Both the position numbers and the translations under genes were made by a program. Positions 35,180-43,607 of a DNA stretch of 64,000 bases are shown in pieces. The notes under the pieces were generated by a model. The model did not search any database. It saw only the letters and a list, made by a program, of their open reading frames with translations, and was not told the DNA's origin. The first letter of the stretch is position 1. Each line of letters begins with the position of its first letter. This stretch comes from JAQVIJ01 sp041287365 (lineage in GTDB: Bacteria; Desulfobacterota; Dissulfuribacteria; Dissulfuribacterales; DYLC01), in NCBI GenBank assembly GCA_041287365.1, contig JBEULL010000003.1, positions 23,260-87,259 of the forward strand. Direction: 5' to 3'.

Positions 35180-36271
35180 TCAGGCCACAGGCTGACCCTG
35201 CGAATAAGAACCGAGCCACTCCAGAAAGGTACAGCCGCTTCTGATGGTCTCTATACCCTCTTTTACGTTTTCGTCCTCTATATGGCCGACTATATCCACA
35301 TAAAACAGATAACGCCAGGGCTCGTTCTTCACGGGACGAGACTGTATCTTGGTGAGATTGATGCCTCGATCCGCCAGGGGTTTGAGCAGGCGATAGAGTG
35401 AGCCTGGTTTGTCCTCAAGGCTCAAAAGCAGGGACGTCTTATCGTTACCGCTGGGACGCTGTTTCTTATGCCCCAAGATCAAAAAACGCGTGGTATTGCC
35501 CGCATAATCTTCTATTGAATTGGCCACTATCCGCAGATTGTAGGTACGGGCGGCAAGGGAACTGGCTATGGCTGCGATCGATGAATCCACGGCAGCCCAC
35601 CGAGCGGCCTGGGCAGTGCTGACCACCTCTTCCACTGACACGGTGGGCAGGTGTTTCTGCAGCCAGTTTCTGCACTGGGCCAGGGCATGAGGGTGTGAAA
35701 GCACCTTGCGTATGGTGCTGATTTCACCGCTTTGATTGATGAGATCGTGGGAGATGGGCAGGAATATCTCGCCGTTTATTCTGACCTTGAAATCGCAAAG
35801 CCCATCCAGAGTCAGGGCTACCGTGCCTTCCACCGAATTTTCTATGGGGACAACACCGAAATCCACTCTCTTGCGCTCCACCTCTTCAAACACGGCTGTG
35901 ATGCTGGACAGCGGTATAAAATGTGGGGCGTTACCGAAAAACTTCACTGCGGCCATGTGAGTAAAGGTGGTCTCAGGCCCGAGAAAGCCTATCTCCAGAG
36001 GCCGCTGGGCGTTTCTGCATGCCGATATAATCTCGGAAAATATGACATTCAAGCCATCGGCAGGGAATATCTCTCGATTTTTCGCCAGGATATTGGTTAT
36101 AACCTCGCGTTCTCTCGTGACATCCAAAACATCCTGTTCAACCTGCCCTTTTATTTCACCGATTTTAATGGCAAGACTCAAACGCTCTTGCAGCAACGAA
36201 ACCAGTTCCGCGTCAATGGCGTCTATTCTGCTACGCAATGCCTTTAATTGTTCAAATTTCTGAGTATCCAT
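35180..36271 (-). CDS. pheA: Bifunctional chorismate mutase/prephenate dehydratase
   Basis: Converts chorismate to prephenate and then phenylpyruvate. 363 residues with three domains: AroQ chorismate mutase (LRSRIDAIDAELVSLLQERL, about 13-32), prephenate dehydratase (FLGPETTFTHMAAVKFFG; GVVPIENSVEGTV), and a C-terminal ACT domain for Phe feedback with TSLLLSLEDKPGSLYRLLKP and the ESRP-like KIQSRP. The dehydratase TRF motif is present in NTTRFLIL. First gene of the unit with cooC. Confidence 0.96.
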   Translation of the reverse strand: MDTQKFEQLKALRSRIDAIDAELVSLLQERLSLAIKIGEIKGQVEQDVLDVTREREVITNILAKNREIFPADGLNVIFSEIISACRNAQRPLEIGFLGPETTFTHMAAVKFFGNAPHFIPLSSITAVFEEVERKRVDFGVVPIENSVEGTVALTLDGLCDFKVRINGEIFLPISHDLINQSGEISTIRKVLSHPHALAQCRNWLQKHLPTVSVEEVVSTAQAARWAAVDSSIAAIASSLAARTYNLRIVANSIEDYAGNTTRFLILGHKKQRPSGNDKTSLLLSLEDKPGSLYRLLKPLADRGINLTKIQSRPVKNEPWRYLFYVDIVGHIEDENVKEGIETIRSGCTFLEWLGSYSQGQPVA

Positions 36272-36301
36272 AACATATTAGCCGTGGGAAAAAATTATTG
36301 A

Positions 36302-36646
36302 TTACTTCAGAATGGCAAGTATTGCCAACAATTCATTGCGAATGAAGAGGATGTCTTCTATATCGACAGACTTCTGAAAAAGATTTCGCTGCATGACAGG
36401 CGATTGCTCCGAACGTTCCATGGCTTTTTTGGCGCCAGTTATTGTCATGCCCTGATGGCGCAACAGTTCTTTTATCTTCTCGATTATCAGCAGATCTTCC
36501 TGGCGATAAAGACGCTGATTTGCCACACGATGCGGACGAATCTGTTTGAACTCCGTCTCCCAGTATCGCAACACATGAGGTTCTATACCGGTAATCTGAC
36601 TGACCTCACCGATGCGATAATACTTCTTTTCGCTCTCTTTTGCCAT
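36302..36646 (-). CDS. MerR-family transcriptional regulator
   Basis: 114 residues with one N-terminal winged-helix: YYRIGEVSQITGIEPHVLRY then WETEF and LYRQEDLLIIEKIKELL. The effector part is very short, so a ligand-binding role is not evident. It overlaps the end of ihfA by 41 bases. A MerR-like gene after ihfA is a standard ending of the pheST-ihfA block in Desulfobacterota and other proteobacteria. Target genes unknown. Confidence 0.9.
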   Translation of the reverse strand: MAKESEKKYYRIGEVSQITGIEPHVLRYWETEFKQIRPHRVANQRLYRQEDLLIIEKIKELLRHQGMTITGAKKAMERSEQSPVMQRNLFQKSVDIEDILFIRNELLAILAILK

Positions 36647-36923
36647 TCACGATAGCCTTCAGGGTACGACTTGGCCTGAATACCACCCGGTTCTTCACTG
36701 GTATTCGAATATCTTTTCCGGACTTGGGATGCAGCACCCTACGCTCCGGACGTTTAATGGACACGAATTGACCAAAACGAAAAAATTTTATGTTTTTTTT
36801 CTCTTCGAGCAACAGGCCTAACTCCGTAAAAAAGACGTTCACAAGCTCAAGACTGACCCTTTGAGAAAAACCGAGACGGTCGGCTATCTGTCTGGCCAGT
36901 TCCTTTTTAGTGACAGTAACCAC
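36606..36923 (-). CDS. ihfA: Integration host factor subunit alpha
   Basis: DNA-bending HU/IHF-family protein, 105 residues. Seen: ELARQIADRLGFSQRVSLEL, NIKFFRFGQFVSIKRPERR (a variant of the usual GFGxF) and the beta-arm GKDIRIPVKNRVVFRPSRTL with the intercalating Pro. Standard position after pheT. The conserved GFG is RFG here, a small oddity. The tail extends about ten basic residues beyond the family core. Confidence 0.92.
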   Translation of the reverse strand: MVTVTKKELARQIADRLGFSQRVSLELVNVFFTELGLLLEEKKNIKFFRFGQFVSIKRPERRVLHPKSGKDIRIPVKNRVVFRPSRTLKAIVNGKRERKEVLSHR

Positions 36924-36932
36924 ATCATATCC

Positions 36933-39011
36933 CTATGCACGAAGCTGCGCATGAAAATGCTGTATCAAGCTGTCCACCAGACCCTGATGCCCGTTGGCTA
37001 TATCCTCCTCCATCAGTGTCCGCTCCATTGAACGATATACCATGCGCAACCCCATGCTTTTGTATCCCTTTGGAATCGGTTTTCCGGTATAAAGATCGAA
37101 CAATGTGACATTTTCAAGGTAATTCGTGTGCTGTGAAGCTATAAATTCCTGAACAGCCTTCCAGGAAATTTCATCCGCGATGATAATGGCCGCATCCCTC
37201 GAAATAGCTGGATATTTGGGCAATGCCTTGAAAACAGGCCGTGCATATCTCGCTTCACACAGGCCGTCAAAAGAGATATCCAGCACAAAGACACCTGTTT
37301 TGCTGTCTGTGCGAATATTGAACCGCTCCAGTACAACAGGCGCTACACACCCTATGCTACCGATCTGCCGACCATCGACAACTATCCATGCAGACGTTCC
37401 GGGCAGATAAAAAGGTTCCTGTCGCGAGGATGCATTCAAGGAAACAGCCTCCAATCGCATAAATCGGACGATATTTTCAAAGATACCTTTCACATCGAAA
37501 AGGTCAACAGCATCCTTTGACCATGCCCAGGAACTCGTATAGCGGGGACCGGCAAACAGGACGGCGCAACGTCTCTCCTCCACAGGCAGCATGCCCCTGC
37601 CCTGATCGTAAAAAACCCGGCCCAATTCAAATATCTTCACCTCATTCATACCACGTGCATTGTTTCTGGCCAGAGCGCTTAACAGACAAGGAACCAGACT
37701 GGTGCGCATTACAGAAAGCTCCTCTGTAAGGGGATTTTGTAGTCTTACAGCGGCGGTTCTGATATCCCCCTCCACAAAAGAAAGACCCGCAAGCTCCTCA
37801 GGGGAACAAAAACTGTATGAAATACACTCGGTCAAACCCTGAGAAACCAGAAACTCCTTGAGCCTTCTCTCCTGGTCCCATCTGCTTTCAGGTTGCTGAC
37901 TTGCAATAACCGCCTTTGGCATGGCGGTCGTAAGACGATCATAGTTGTAGATGCGCGCCACCTCTTCCACCAGATCGATCTCTTCTCGAATATCAGGACG
38001 AAAACTAGGGGGGATACATATCAAACTTTCAGTAGATTCTTGAACCTTGACACCAAGTCTTGCAAGAATGGCAATGACTTCTTGAACAGGAATGGACAGG
38101 CCGAGCAGTCCGGCAAGTCTTGCGGTACGCAACGGAATTATCGGCAATTCCTGCCTTACTGCATAATTATCGAAATATAGAGCGTCATCCTTAAATGCTT
38201 TGATCCGCTGTAACAGCTCAACGGTTCTCTTCAGGGCGATCAGAGGCAGTTCAGGATCCACGCCGCGCTCAAAACGATATGATGCCTCGGTAGAAAGCCT
38301 CAACATCTTGGATGTCCTACGAATGGAATCAGGGTTGAAGAAAGCGGCCTCCAAAAGCACATTGCGTGTTCGCTCCGTAACCTCGGAATCAGCACCTCCC
38401 ATGACACCGGCTATAGCCACAGGCATTTTCATATCGCAGATGGCCAGCATGTCACCCTCCAACACTCTATCCTTACCATCCAAAGTGGTCAGGCGTTCCC
38501 CAGGCGCGGTTTTCACCACAATACCTGGCCCGTTCAAAAGATCGAGATCAAAGGCATGCAACGGCTGCCCCAGCTCCAGCATCACATAATTGGTGGCATC
38601 CACGACATTATTTATGGCACGCACACCACAGGCAGCAAGCCTTTTAACAAGCCAGTCAGGAGAGGAGGCGATAGTAACTCCGGACAAGGATGCTGCGGCA
38701 TAACGTGGACACAATTCAGGAGCGTCGATACGAATGGAGACAGCGAAATCAGAAGTGGTTGCAAGAGACGGCAACTCAACTCTGTACAGCAAAGGGCATG
38801 AATAGATGGCTGAAACATCACGAGCTATACCCAACACACTCAGGCAATCCGGTCGGTTGGGCGTGATACTGACTTCAATGACAGTATCACCGTCTGCAAG
38901 CTGTTCAATAGCTTCGACCTCCAGACCGGCCATGGTCAGATCATGGGCCAGTTTTGTGACAGGGACATCGCAATCTACAAATTCTTTCAACCAGGAAGTA
39001 AGTATCTTCAT
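36933..39011 (-). CDS. pheT: Phenylalanyl-tRNA synthetase beta subunit, lacking the tRNA-binding OB domain
   Basis: Pairs with PheS to charge tRNA-Phe. 692 residues against about 790-800 for most bacterial PheT. The N-terminus MKILTSWLKEFVDCDVPVTK runs through LTMAGLEVEAIEQ and after six residues reaches VIEVSITPNRPDCLSVLGIA; the EMAP/YtpR-type OB domain (about 110 residues) normally between these two is absent. B3/B4, B5 and the C-terminal anticodon-binding FDX-ACB domain (FKALPKYPAISRDAAIIIAD) are present. Preceded by pheS with a 9-base gap. Confidence 0.95.
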   Translation of the reverse strand: MKILTSWLKEFVDCDVPVTKLAHDLTMAGLEVEAIEQLADGDTVIEVSITPNRPDCLSVLGIARDVSAIYSCPLLYRVELPSLATTSDFAVSIRIDAPELCPRYAAASLSGVTIASSPDWLVKRLAACGVRAINNVVDATNYVMLELGQPLHAFDLDLLNGPGIVVKTAPGERLTTLDGKDRVLEGDMLAICDMKMPVAIAGVMGGADSEVTERTRNVLLEAAFFNPDSIRRTSKMLRLSTEASYRFERGVDPELPLIALKRTVELLQRIKAFKDDALYFDNYAVRQELPIIPLRTARLAGLLGLSIPVQEVIAILARLGVKVQESTESLICIPPSFRPDIREEIDLVEEVARIYNYDRLTTAMPKAVIASQQPESRWDQERRLKEFLVSQGLTECISYSFCSPEELAGLSFVEGDIRTAAVRLQNPLTEELSVMRTSLVPCLLSALARNNARGMNEVKIFELGRVFYDQGRGMLPVEERRCAVLFAGPRYTSSWAWSKDAVDLFDVKGIFENIVRFMRLEAVSLNASSRQEPFYLPGTSAWIVVDGRQIGSIGCVAPVVLERFNIRTDSKTGVFVLDISFDGLCEARYARPVFKALPKYPAISRDAAIIIADEISWKAVQEFIASQHTNYLENVTLFDLYTGKPIPKGYKSMGLRMVYRSMERTLMEEDIANGHQGLVDSLIQHFHAQLRA

Positions 39012-39020
39012 GAGATTGAA

Positions 39021-40031
39021 TCAAAACTGTCTGAGAAAACGCAGATCGTTTTCATAGAAAAGACGAATGTCATCGATGCCGTATCTCAACATCGTAAACC
39101 TTTCGATGCCAAGCCCGAAGGCAAAACCCGTGTAACGCTCTGCATCGTAACCTATGGAACGAAACACGGCTGGATGCACCATGCCAGCACCCAACACCTC
39201 CAGCCAACCAGTATCGGAACACACTCGGCACCCCTTTCCTCTGCATATCACGCACTGAATGTCAACTTCTGCGCTAGGCTCTGTAAAAGGGAAAAAACTC
39301 GGTCTGAATCTGACGGATGTTTTGGAGTCAAAAAAATGTTGTATGAAATGTGTAAGAGTTCCCTTTAGAAAGGCAAAAGAGATGTCCGTATCCACCATCA
39401 GGCCTTCCACCTGATGAAACATTGGAGTATGGGTGACATCGGAATCGCAACGATAGACCTTGCCGGGCGCTATGATACGCAGAGGCGGCTGGAGCCTTTC
39501 CATGGTGCGCACCTGTATAGGAGATGTATGAGTGCGCAACAAGACCTTTTCGTCCACATAGAAGGTGTCCTGCATGTCTCTGGCCGGATGGTTGGCAGGA
39601 ATGTTCAATGCCTCAAAATTATAAAAATCCAGCTCAATCTCAGGGCCTTCCGCCACTGCAAAACCCATTTGCCGAAAGATATCACAGACCTCGTTCAGTA
39701 CCTGTGTAATGGGATGCAGTCTGCCCAAAGGTAAGGAACGGCCTGGAAGAGTGACGTCCAGGCCGGCTATTTTTACAGAAGAAACCGTGTCTTTCAGCTC
39801 CTGACGCCGTTTTGCTATTCCGGCCGCCAGTTCCTGTTTAATGGCATTGACAGCGCTGCCGAATTGGGGTCGTTGCTCCGCAGGTAAACTGCCAAGTGTA
39901 CGCAACAGAGAGGTCAGAACCCCCTTACGGCCCAGAAAATCCGTTTCGATTTTTTCCAGGGCAGCGATATCCGCCGACGCAGCTATGGCGGAAATGGCCT
40001 GCTCTCTGATGGCATTCAGTCTGTCAAGCAT
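39021..40031 (-). CDS. pheS: Phenylalanyl-tRNA synthetase alpha subunit
   Basis: Catalytic class II subunit, 336 residues. N-terminal coiled coil, then GPEIELDFYNFEALNIPANH, motif 2 region KVYRCDSDVTHTPMFHQVEG, and motif 3 FAFGLGIERFTMLRYGIDDI. The C-terminus YENDLRFLRQF is typical. Works as a heterotetramer with PheT, which here is short. Placed between rplT and pheT on the minus strand. Confidence 0.97.
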   Translation of the reverse strand: MLDRLNAIREQAISAIAASADIAALEKIETDFLGRKGVLTSLLRTLGSLPAEQRPQFGSAVNAIKQELAAGIAKRRQELKDTVSSVKIAGLDVTLPGRSLPLGRLHPITQVLNEVCDIFRQMGFAVAEGPEIELDFYNFEALNIPANHPARDMQDTFYVDEKVLLRTHTSPIQVRTMERLQPPLRIIAPGKVYRCDSDVTHTPMFHQVEGLMVDTDISFAFLKGTLTHFIQHFFDSKTSVRFRPSFFPFTEPSAEVDIQCVICRGKGCRVCSDTGWLEVLGAGMVHPAVFRSIGYDAERYTGFAFGLGIERFTMLRYGIDDIRLFYENDLRFLRQF

Positions 40032-40056
40032 TTATAAAAAAATAGAAGGCCTAAGA

Positions 40057-40407
40057 TCAAGCTGCCCTGGCCATCTCCACCACGGCTGCAAAGGCCCTGG
40101 AATCGGTAACAGCCAGATCGGCGAGCACCTTACGGTCTATCTCTACGCCGGCCCTGTGAAGTGCACCCATAAACTTACTGTATGAAAGCCCGTGCTCTCT
40201 GCAAGCGGCATTTATACGGACGATCCAGAGACCCCTGAAATCCCCTTTCTTGGCCTTTCTATCCCGGTAAGAGAAATAAAGGGCCCTTTCCACTGTCTCC
40301 TTGGCTGATCTGTAACGACGGCTGCGGTTACCCCAGTAACCCTTGGCCATCTGCAATATCTTATTGCGACGTCTTCTGGCCTTGAAACCACGCTTTACTC
40401 TTGGCAT
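40057..40407 (-). CDS. rplT: Ribosomal protein L20
   Basis: 116 residues, MPRVKRGFKARRRRNKILQM at the N-terminus and the YSKFMGALHRAGVEIDRKVL motif. L20 binds 23S rRNA early in 50S assembly and in many bacteria represses its own operon through the mRNA. Follows rpmI by 56 bases. Confidence 0.98.
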   Translation of the reverse strand: MPRVKRGFKARRRRNKILQMAKGYWGNRSRRYRSAKETVERALYFSYRDRKAKKGDFRGLWIVRINAACREHGLSYSKFMGALHRAGVEIDRKVLADLAVTDSRAFAAVVEMARAA

Positions 40408-40463
40408 AACTATAACTCCTGTTTCAAAAAATAAATAAAATCACTGCAACTTGAAAATGTCTC

Positions 40464-40661
40464 TCACAGATAAGGCATGGCACGTCTCAAATTTCTGGTC
40501 ACACCAGTATTAACTACCACAGGCTTACTAAGACGTCTTTTTCTGATCCGTGACTTGTGAGTCAAGAGGTGTCTCTTACCCGCCCTGTGGCAGACCAGTT
40601 TGCCCGATCCAGTTATATTGAAACGCTTTGCAGCAGCCCTTTTGGTCTTTATCTTTGGCAT
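40464..40661 (-). CDS. rpmI: Ribosomal protein L35
   Basis: 65 residues, MPKIKTKRAAAKRFNITGSG and the HLLTHKSRIRKRRLSKPV core. Ribosome site AGGAGAAAAAAG. Second in the infC-rpmI-rplT set. Confidence 0.98.
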   Translation of the reverse strand: MPKIKTKRAAAKRFNITGSGKLVCHRAGKRHLLTHKSRIRKRRLSKPVVVNTGVTRNLRRAMPYL

Positions 40662-40686
40662 CTTTTTTCTCCTGATAAATTTATAA

Positions 40687-41202
40687 TCAATTCTTTTTAG
40701 GTATCAACATAATATGGGCAGTAGGGCCTTCCATGCCCATACTGCCTTCCACAACCGCTACATTGGAGAAGTCCTGCACCAATTTTTTTAGAATTTCTAT
40801 GCCGATATCCTTGTGCATCATCTCTCGACCTCTGAAACGAATAGTCACCTTTACCTTATTGCCGTCCTCTATAAACTCTCTTATATGTTTCTTCTTGACT
40901 TCCAGGTCATGCGTATCGGTCTTGGGACGCAGTTTGATCTCTTTTATCTGAATTTGGATCTGCTTCTTCTTGGCTTCCTGTGCCTTTTTGCTCTGTTCAT
41001 ACTTGAACTTGCCGAAATCCATAATTCGACAGACAGGCGGATTGGCGTTGGGGACTATCTCAACCAGATCTAAAAATTCCTGCCCTGCTCTATCCAATGC
41101 CTCACGAATGGAAACAACACCCAGATTAGCACCATCCTTACCGATAAGACGCACATTATCAGACTTGATTGCATCATTGATATTAATGGTTTCCTTGCCT
41201 AT
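40687..41202 (-). CDS. infC: Translation initiation factor IF-3, probable AUA start
   Basis: IF-3 splits ribosomes and proofreads start codons. The frame has no ATG before conserved residues; an ATG-like start inside would cut off the N-terminal domain (ININDAIKSDNVRLIGKDGA). The only strong ribosome site, AGGAGG, lies 6-7 bases before ATA at 41200-41202, in frame, with a stop (TAG) just upstream; an ATT five codons later is the other option. From ATA the protein has 171 residues, normal length. Rare starts in infC (AUU in E. coli) allow IF-3 to control its own level. Domain strings: NANPPVCRIMDFGKFKYEQS and KVTIRFRGREMMHKDIGIE. Confidence 0.93.
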   Translation of the reverse strand: MGKETININDAIKSDNVRLIGKDGANLGVVSIREALDRAGQEFLDLVEIVPNANPPVCRIMDFGKFKYEQSKKAQEAKKKQIQIQIKEIKLRPKTDTHDLEVKKKHIREFIEDGNKVKVTIRFRGREMMHKDIGIEILKKLVQDFSNVAVVEGSMGMEGPTAHIMLIPKKN

Positions 41203-41347
41203 ATCCTACCTCCTGCAATTCCGACGGTGCTGTCTGTCAACAACAGCATGCAACGTCTGTTAAAATAAATATAACTTTCACAAAACAATCAATCAGATGG
41301 ATATGTAAACTATCCAATGACAAAAAAATACAATCTCAAACAACAAG

Positions 41348-43318
41348 CTATTGAATAGCCAAATCAAATGCAGTCTGTATCTCTTTATTGAATAAATCAA
41401 TTATCCGATCGATCGGCATCGGCTCGAGACTGTCGCCCTTTCGAGTACGGGGGGTGACGGTATGCCCCTGGACCTCACTGTCTCCTACCACCAGCATGAA
41501 TGGTATCTTGGACAACTGGGCATCTCGAATCTTTTTACCCAGCTTTTCATTGCGAAGGTCAGCCGATACACGAAAACCAGCCTTTTGCAACTCACCCACC
41601 ACATGAGATGCCCACGCATCACAACGGTCTGTAACAGTCAACACTACGGCCTGGACAGGTGCCAGCCACATGGGAAAGGCGCCGGCATAGTGCTCGATCA
41701 ACACACCGAAAAAACGCTCGAGAGAGCCCATCAATGCCCTGTGAATCATGATCGGGGCATGGTCGTTGCCATCCTTACTCACATAACGCACATTGAAACG
41801 CTCAGGCAGATTGAAATCCACCTGAATGGTGGAGCACTGCCATGAACGATCCAGACAATCCTTTATCTTGATGTCTATCTTGGGACCATAAAAGACCCCT
41901 TCTCCCGAATCAATACTATACGGCAAGCCCTGGGCCTCGAGGGCCTCTTTTAAGGCATTTGTGGCACGCTCCCAGTTCTCATCCGTGCCCACATATTTCT
42001 CAGGACGGGTTGAGAGATACACATCGTAACGATGAAAACCGAACACACGCAACACATAAAGGGTCATGTCAAGTATGTCGCCAATCTCATTGTTCAGCTG
42101 CTCCGGAGTGCAGAAGATATGGGCATCGTCCTGAGTGAAACCCCTTACACGCATCAGACCATGCAGTGTTCCTGTCCGCTCATAGCGATATACGGTGCCG
42201 AGTTCACACCACCTCAGAGGCAATTCGCGATAACTTCTTTTGCTGATATTATAAATGGCGATGTGGAAGGGACAATTCATGGGCTTGAGCTGATACTGCA
42301 CCTCGTCGATATCCATGGGGGCGTACATGCTCTCGGAATAAAAATCCAGGTGTCCGCTTGTCTTCCACAGGTCTCTTCTCGCTATATGGGGCGTATATAA
42401 TAGTTCATAACCACGGCGAAGATGTTCATTACGCCAGAAATCTTCTATTGTCTTGCGCATCAAAGCGCCCCTGGGCTGCCAGAGTATCAGACCTGGGCCG
42501 ATGGAATCATCGATGGCAAACAGCTCCAGCTCCCTGCCGAGCCTGCGATGATCCCTGCGCCTTGCCTCTTCCAGTCTGTCCAGGTATTCCTTGAGTTCCT
42601 TTGCACTGAAGAAAGCTGTGCCATAGATACGCTGGAGCATGGGCTGCTTCTCATCGCCCCGCCAATAGGCTCCGGCTGTATGTGTAAGTTTGAAGGCAGG
42701 AATGAAACCAGTGTCGGGAAGGTGAGGCCCTCGGCACAGATCCCAAAAGCCACCCTGGCCATAAAAAGATACCTCTTGCTCCCCTTGAGCGGTCAGTTCA
42801 TTCAGTATCTGAAGCTTATACACCTCCCCATGCTGCTCCATATAAACCTTGGCATCCTCAATGGACATGGATTTTCTTACAATTGTCTGACGGCTTTTGA
42901 TAATCTCCTGCATCTTGAGCTCTATGGCCGCCAAGTCCTCGGGAGTGAAGCCTTTTTTATAATCGAAATCGTAATAAAAACCACTTTCTATTGTAGGACC
43001 TATAGCGACTTTGGCATCAGGAAACAATTCTTTAACCGCCTGGGCCATCACATGAGCGGTAGTATGGCGCAGAACATCGATTGCATTCGCGTCGTTGGCC
43101 GTAATAAAATCCAACTCACAATCTTTTTCCAAACGGTATGAGAGATCCTTCAGAACAAAACCACCCGTCCCATCGTTTATACGCACCAGCAAGACCTCTT
43201 TCGCCTTTTTCTTGCTCAAAACATGAGACAACAGTTCCGACACAACGGAACCAGCAGGAACTGCATGTACAGTCCCATCCACCAAACGTATATTGATTGT
43301 CTTGCCAACTGATTCCAT
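41348..43318 (-). CDS. thrS: Threonyl-tRNA synthetase
   Basis: Class II synthetase for tRNA-Thr. ATG 43318 (MESVGKTINIRL); 656 residues. Domains: N-terminal TGS, editing domain with the HxxxH motif (VLRHTTAHVMAQAVKELFPD), catalytic core with motif 2 (RYERTGTLHGLMRVRGFTQD) and zinc Cys in LKPMNCPFHI, motif 3 in HRALMGSLERFFGVLIEHYA, and the C-terminal anticodon domain. It precedes infC on the same strand, the standard order, with a tRNA-Val gene upstream. Confidence 0.97.
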   Translation of the reverse strand: MESVGKTINIRLVDGTVHAVPAGSVVSELLSHVLSKKKAKEVLLVRINDGTGGFVLKDLSYRLEKDCELDFITANDANAIDVLRHTTAHVMAQAVKELFPDAKVAIGPTIESGFYYDFDYKKGFTPEDLAAIELKMQEIIKSRQTIVRKSMSIEDAKVYMEQHGEVYKLQILNELTAQGEQEVSFYGQGGFWDLCRGPHLPDTGFIPAFKLTHTAGAYWRGDEKQPMLQRIYGTAFFSAKELKEYLDRLEEARRRDHRRLGRELELFAIDDSIGPGLILWQPRGALMRKTIEDFWRNEHLRRGYELLYTPHIARRDLWKTSGHLDFYSESMYAPMDIDEVQYQLKPMNCPFHIAIYNISKRSYRELPLRWCELGTVYRYERTGTLHGLMRVRGFTQDDAHIFCTPEQLNNEIGDILDMTLYVLRVFGFHRYDVYLSTRPEKYVGTDENWERATNALKEALEAQGLPYSIDSGEGVFYGPKIDIKIKDCLDRSWQCSTIQVDFNLPERFNVRYVSKDGNDHAPIMIHRALMGSLERFFGVLIEHYAGAFPMWLAPVQAVVLTVTDRCDAWASHVVGELQKAGFRVSADLRNEKLGKKIRDAQLSKIPFMLVVGDSEVQGHTVTPRTRKGDSLEPMPIDRIIDLFNKEIQTAFDLAIQ

Positions 43319-43395
43319 AATCAAGATGTTATAAAAAAGACCTCATACAAAATAGAAAACAATGTTTGCCAACGACAGAAAGATGTAAATAAAAA

Positions 43396-43470
43396 TGGTA
43401 GGCGCGGGCAGGATTGAACTGCCGACCTCTACCGTGTCAAGGTAGCGCTCTACCACTGAGCTACGCGCCT
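43396..43470 (-). tRNA. tRNA-Val (anticodon GAC)
   Basis: On the minus strand the gene starts AGGCGCG, pairs with CGCGCCT at the other end (7 bp), and has discriminator A and an encoded CCA. D-arm GCTC-AGTGGTA-GAGC, anticodon stem CTACC/GGTAG around the loop TTGACAC with anticodon GAC, and T-arm GGCAG-TTCAATC-CTGCC. 75 bases in all. It lies 77 bases upstream of thrS on the same strand, so the two may share a transcript. Confidence 0.97.
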
Positions 43471-43607
43471 TCAAAAACGACAGGTCTGTTGATAACAATA
43501 TTTTGCCCCTGTGTCAAGGCAATTGAAGAGAAAGATAGCAGACAACAGCGTGACCTGACATCAATTTTACCAGACGCCCCCTCAATCGGCTCTCCATTCA
43601 CAGGACG

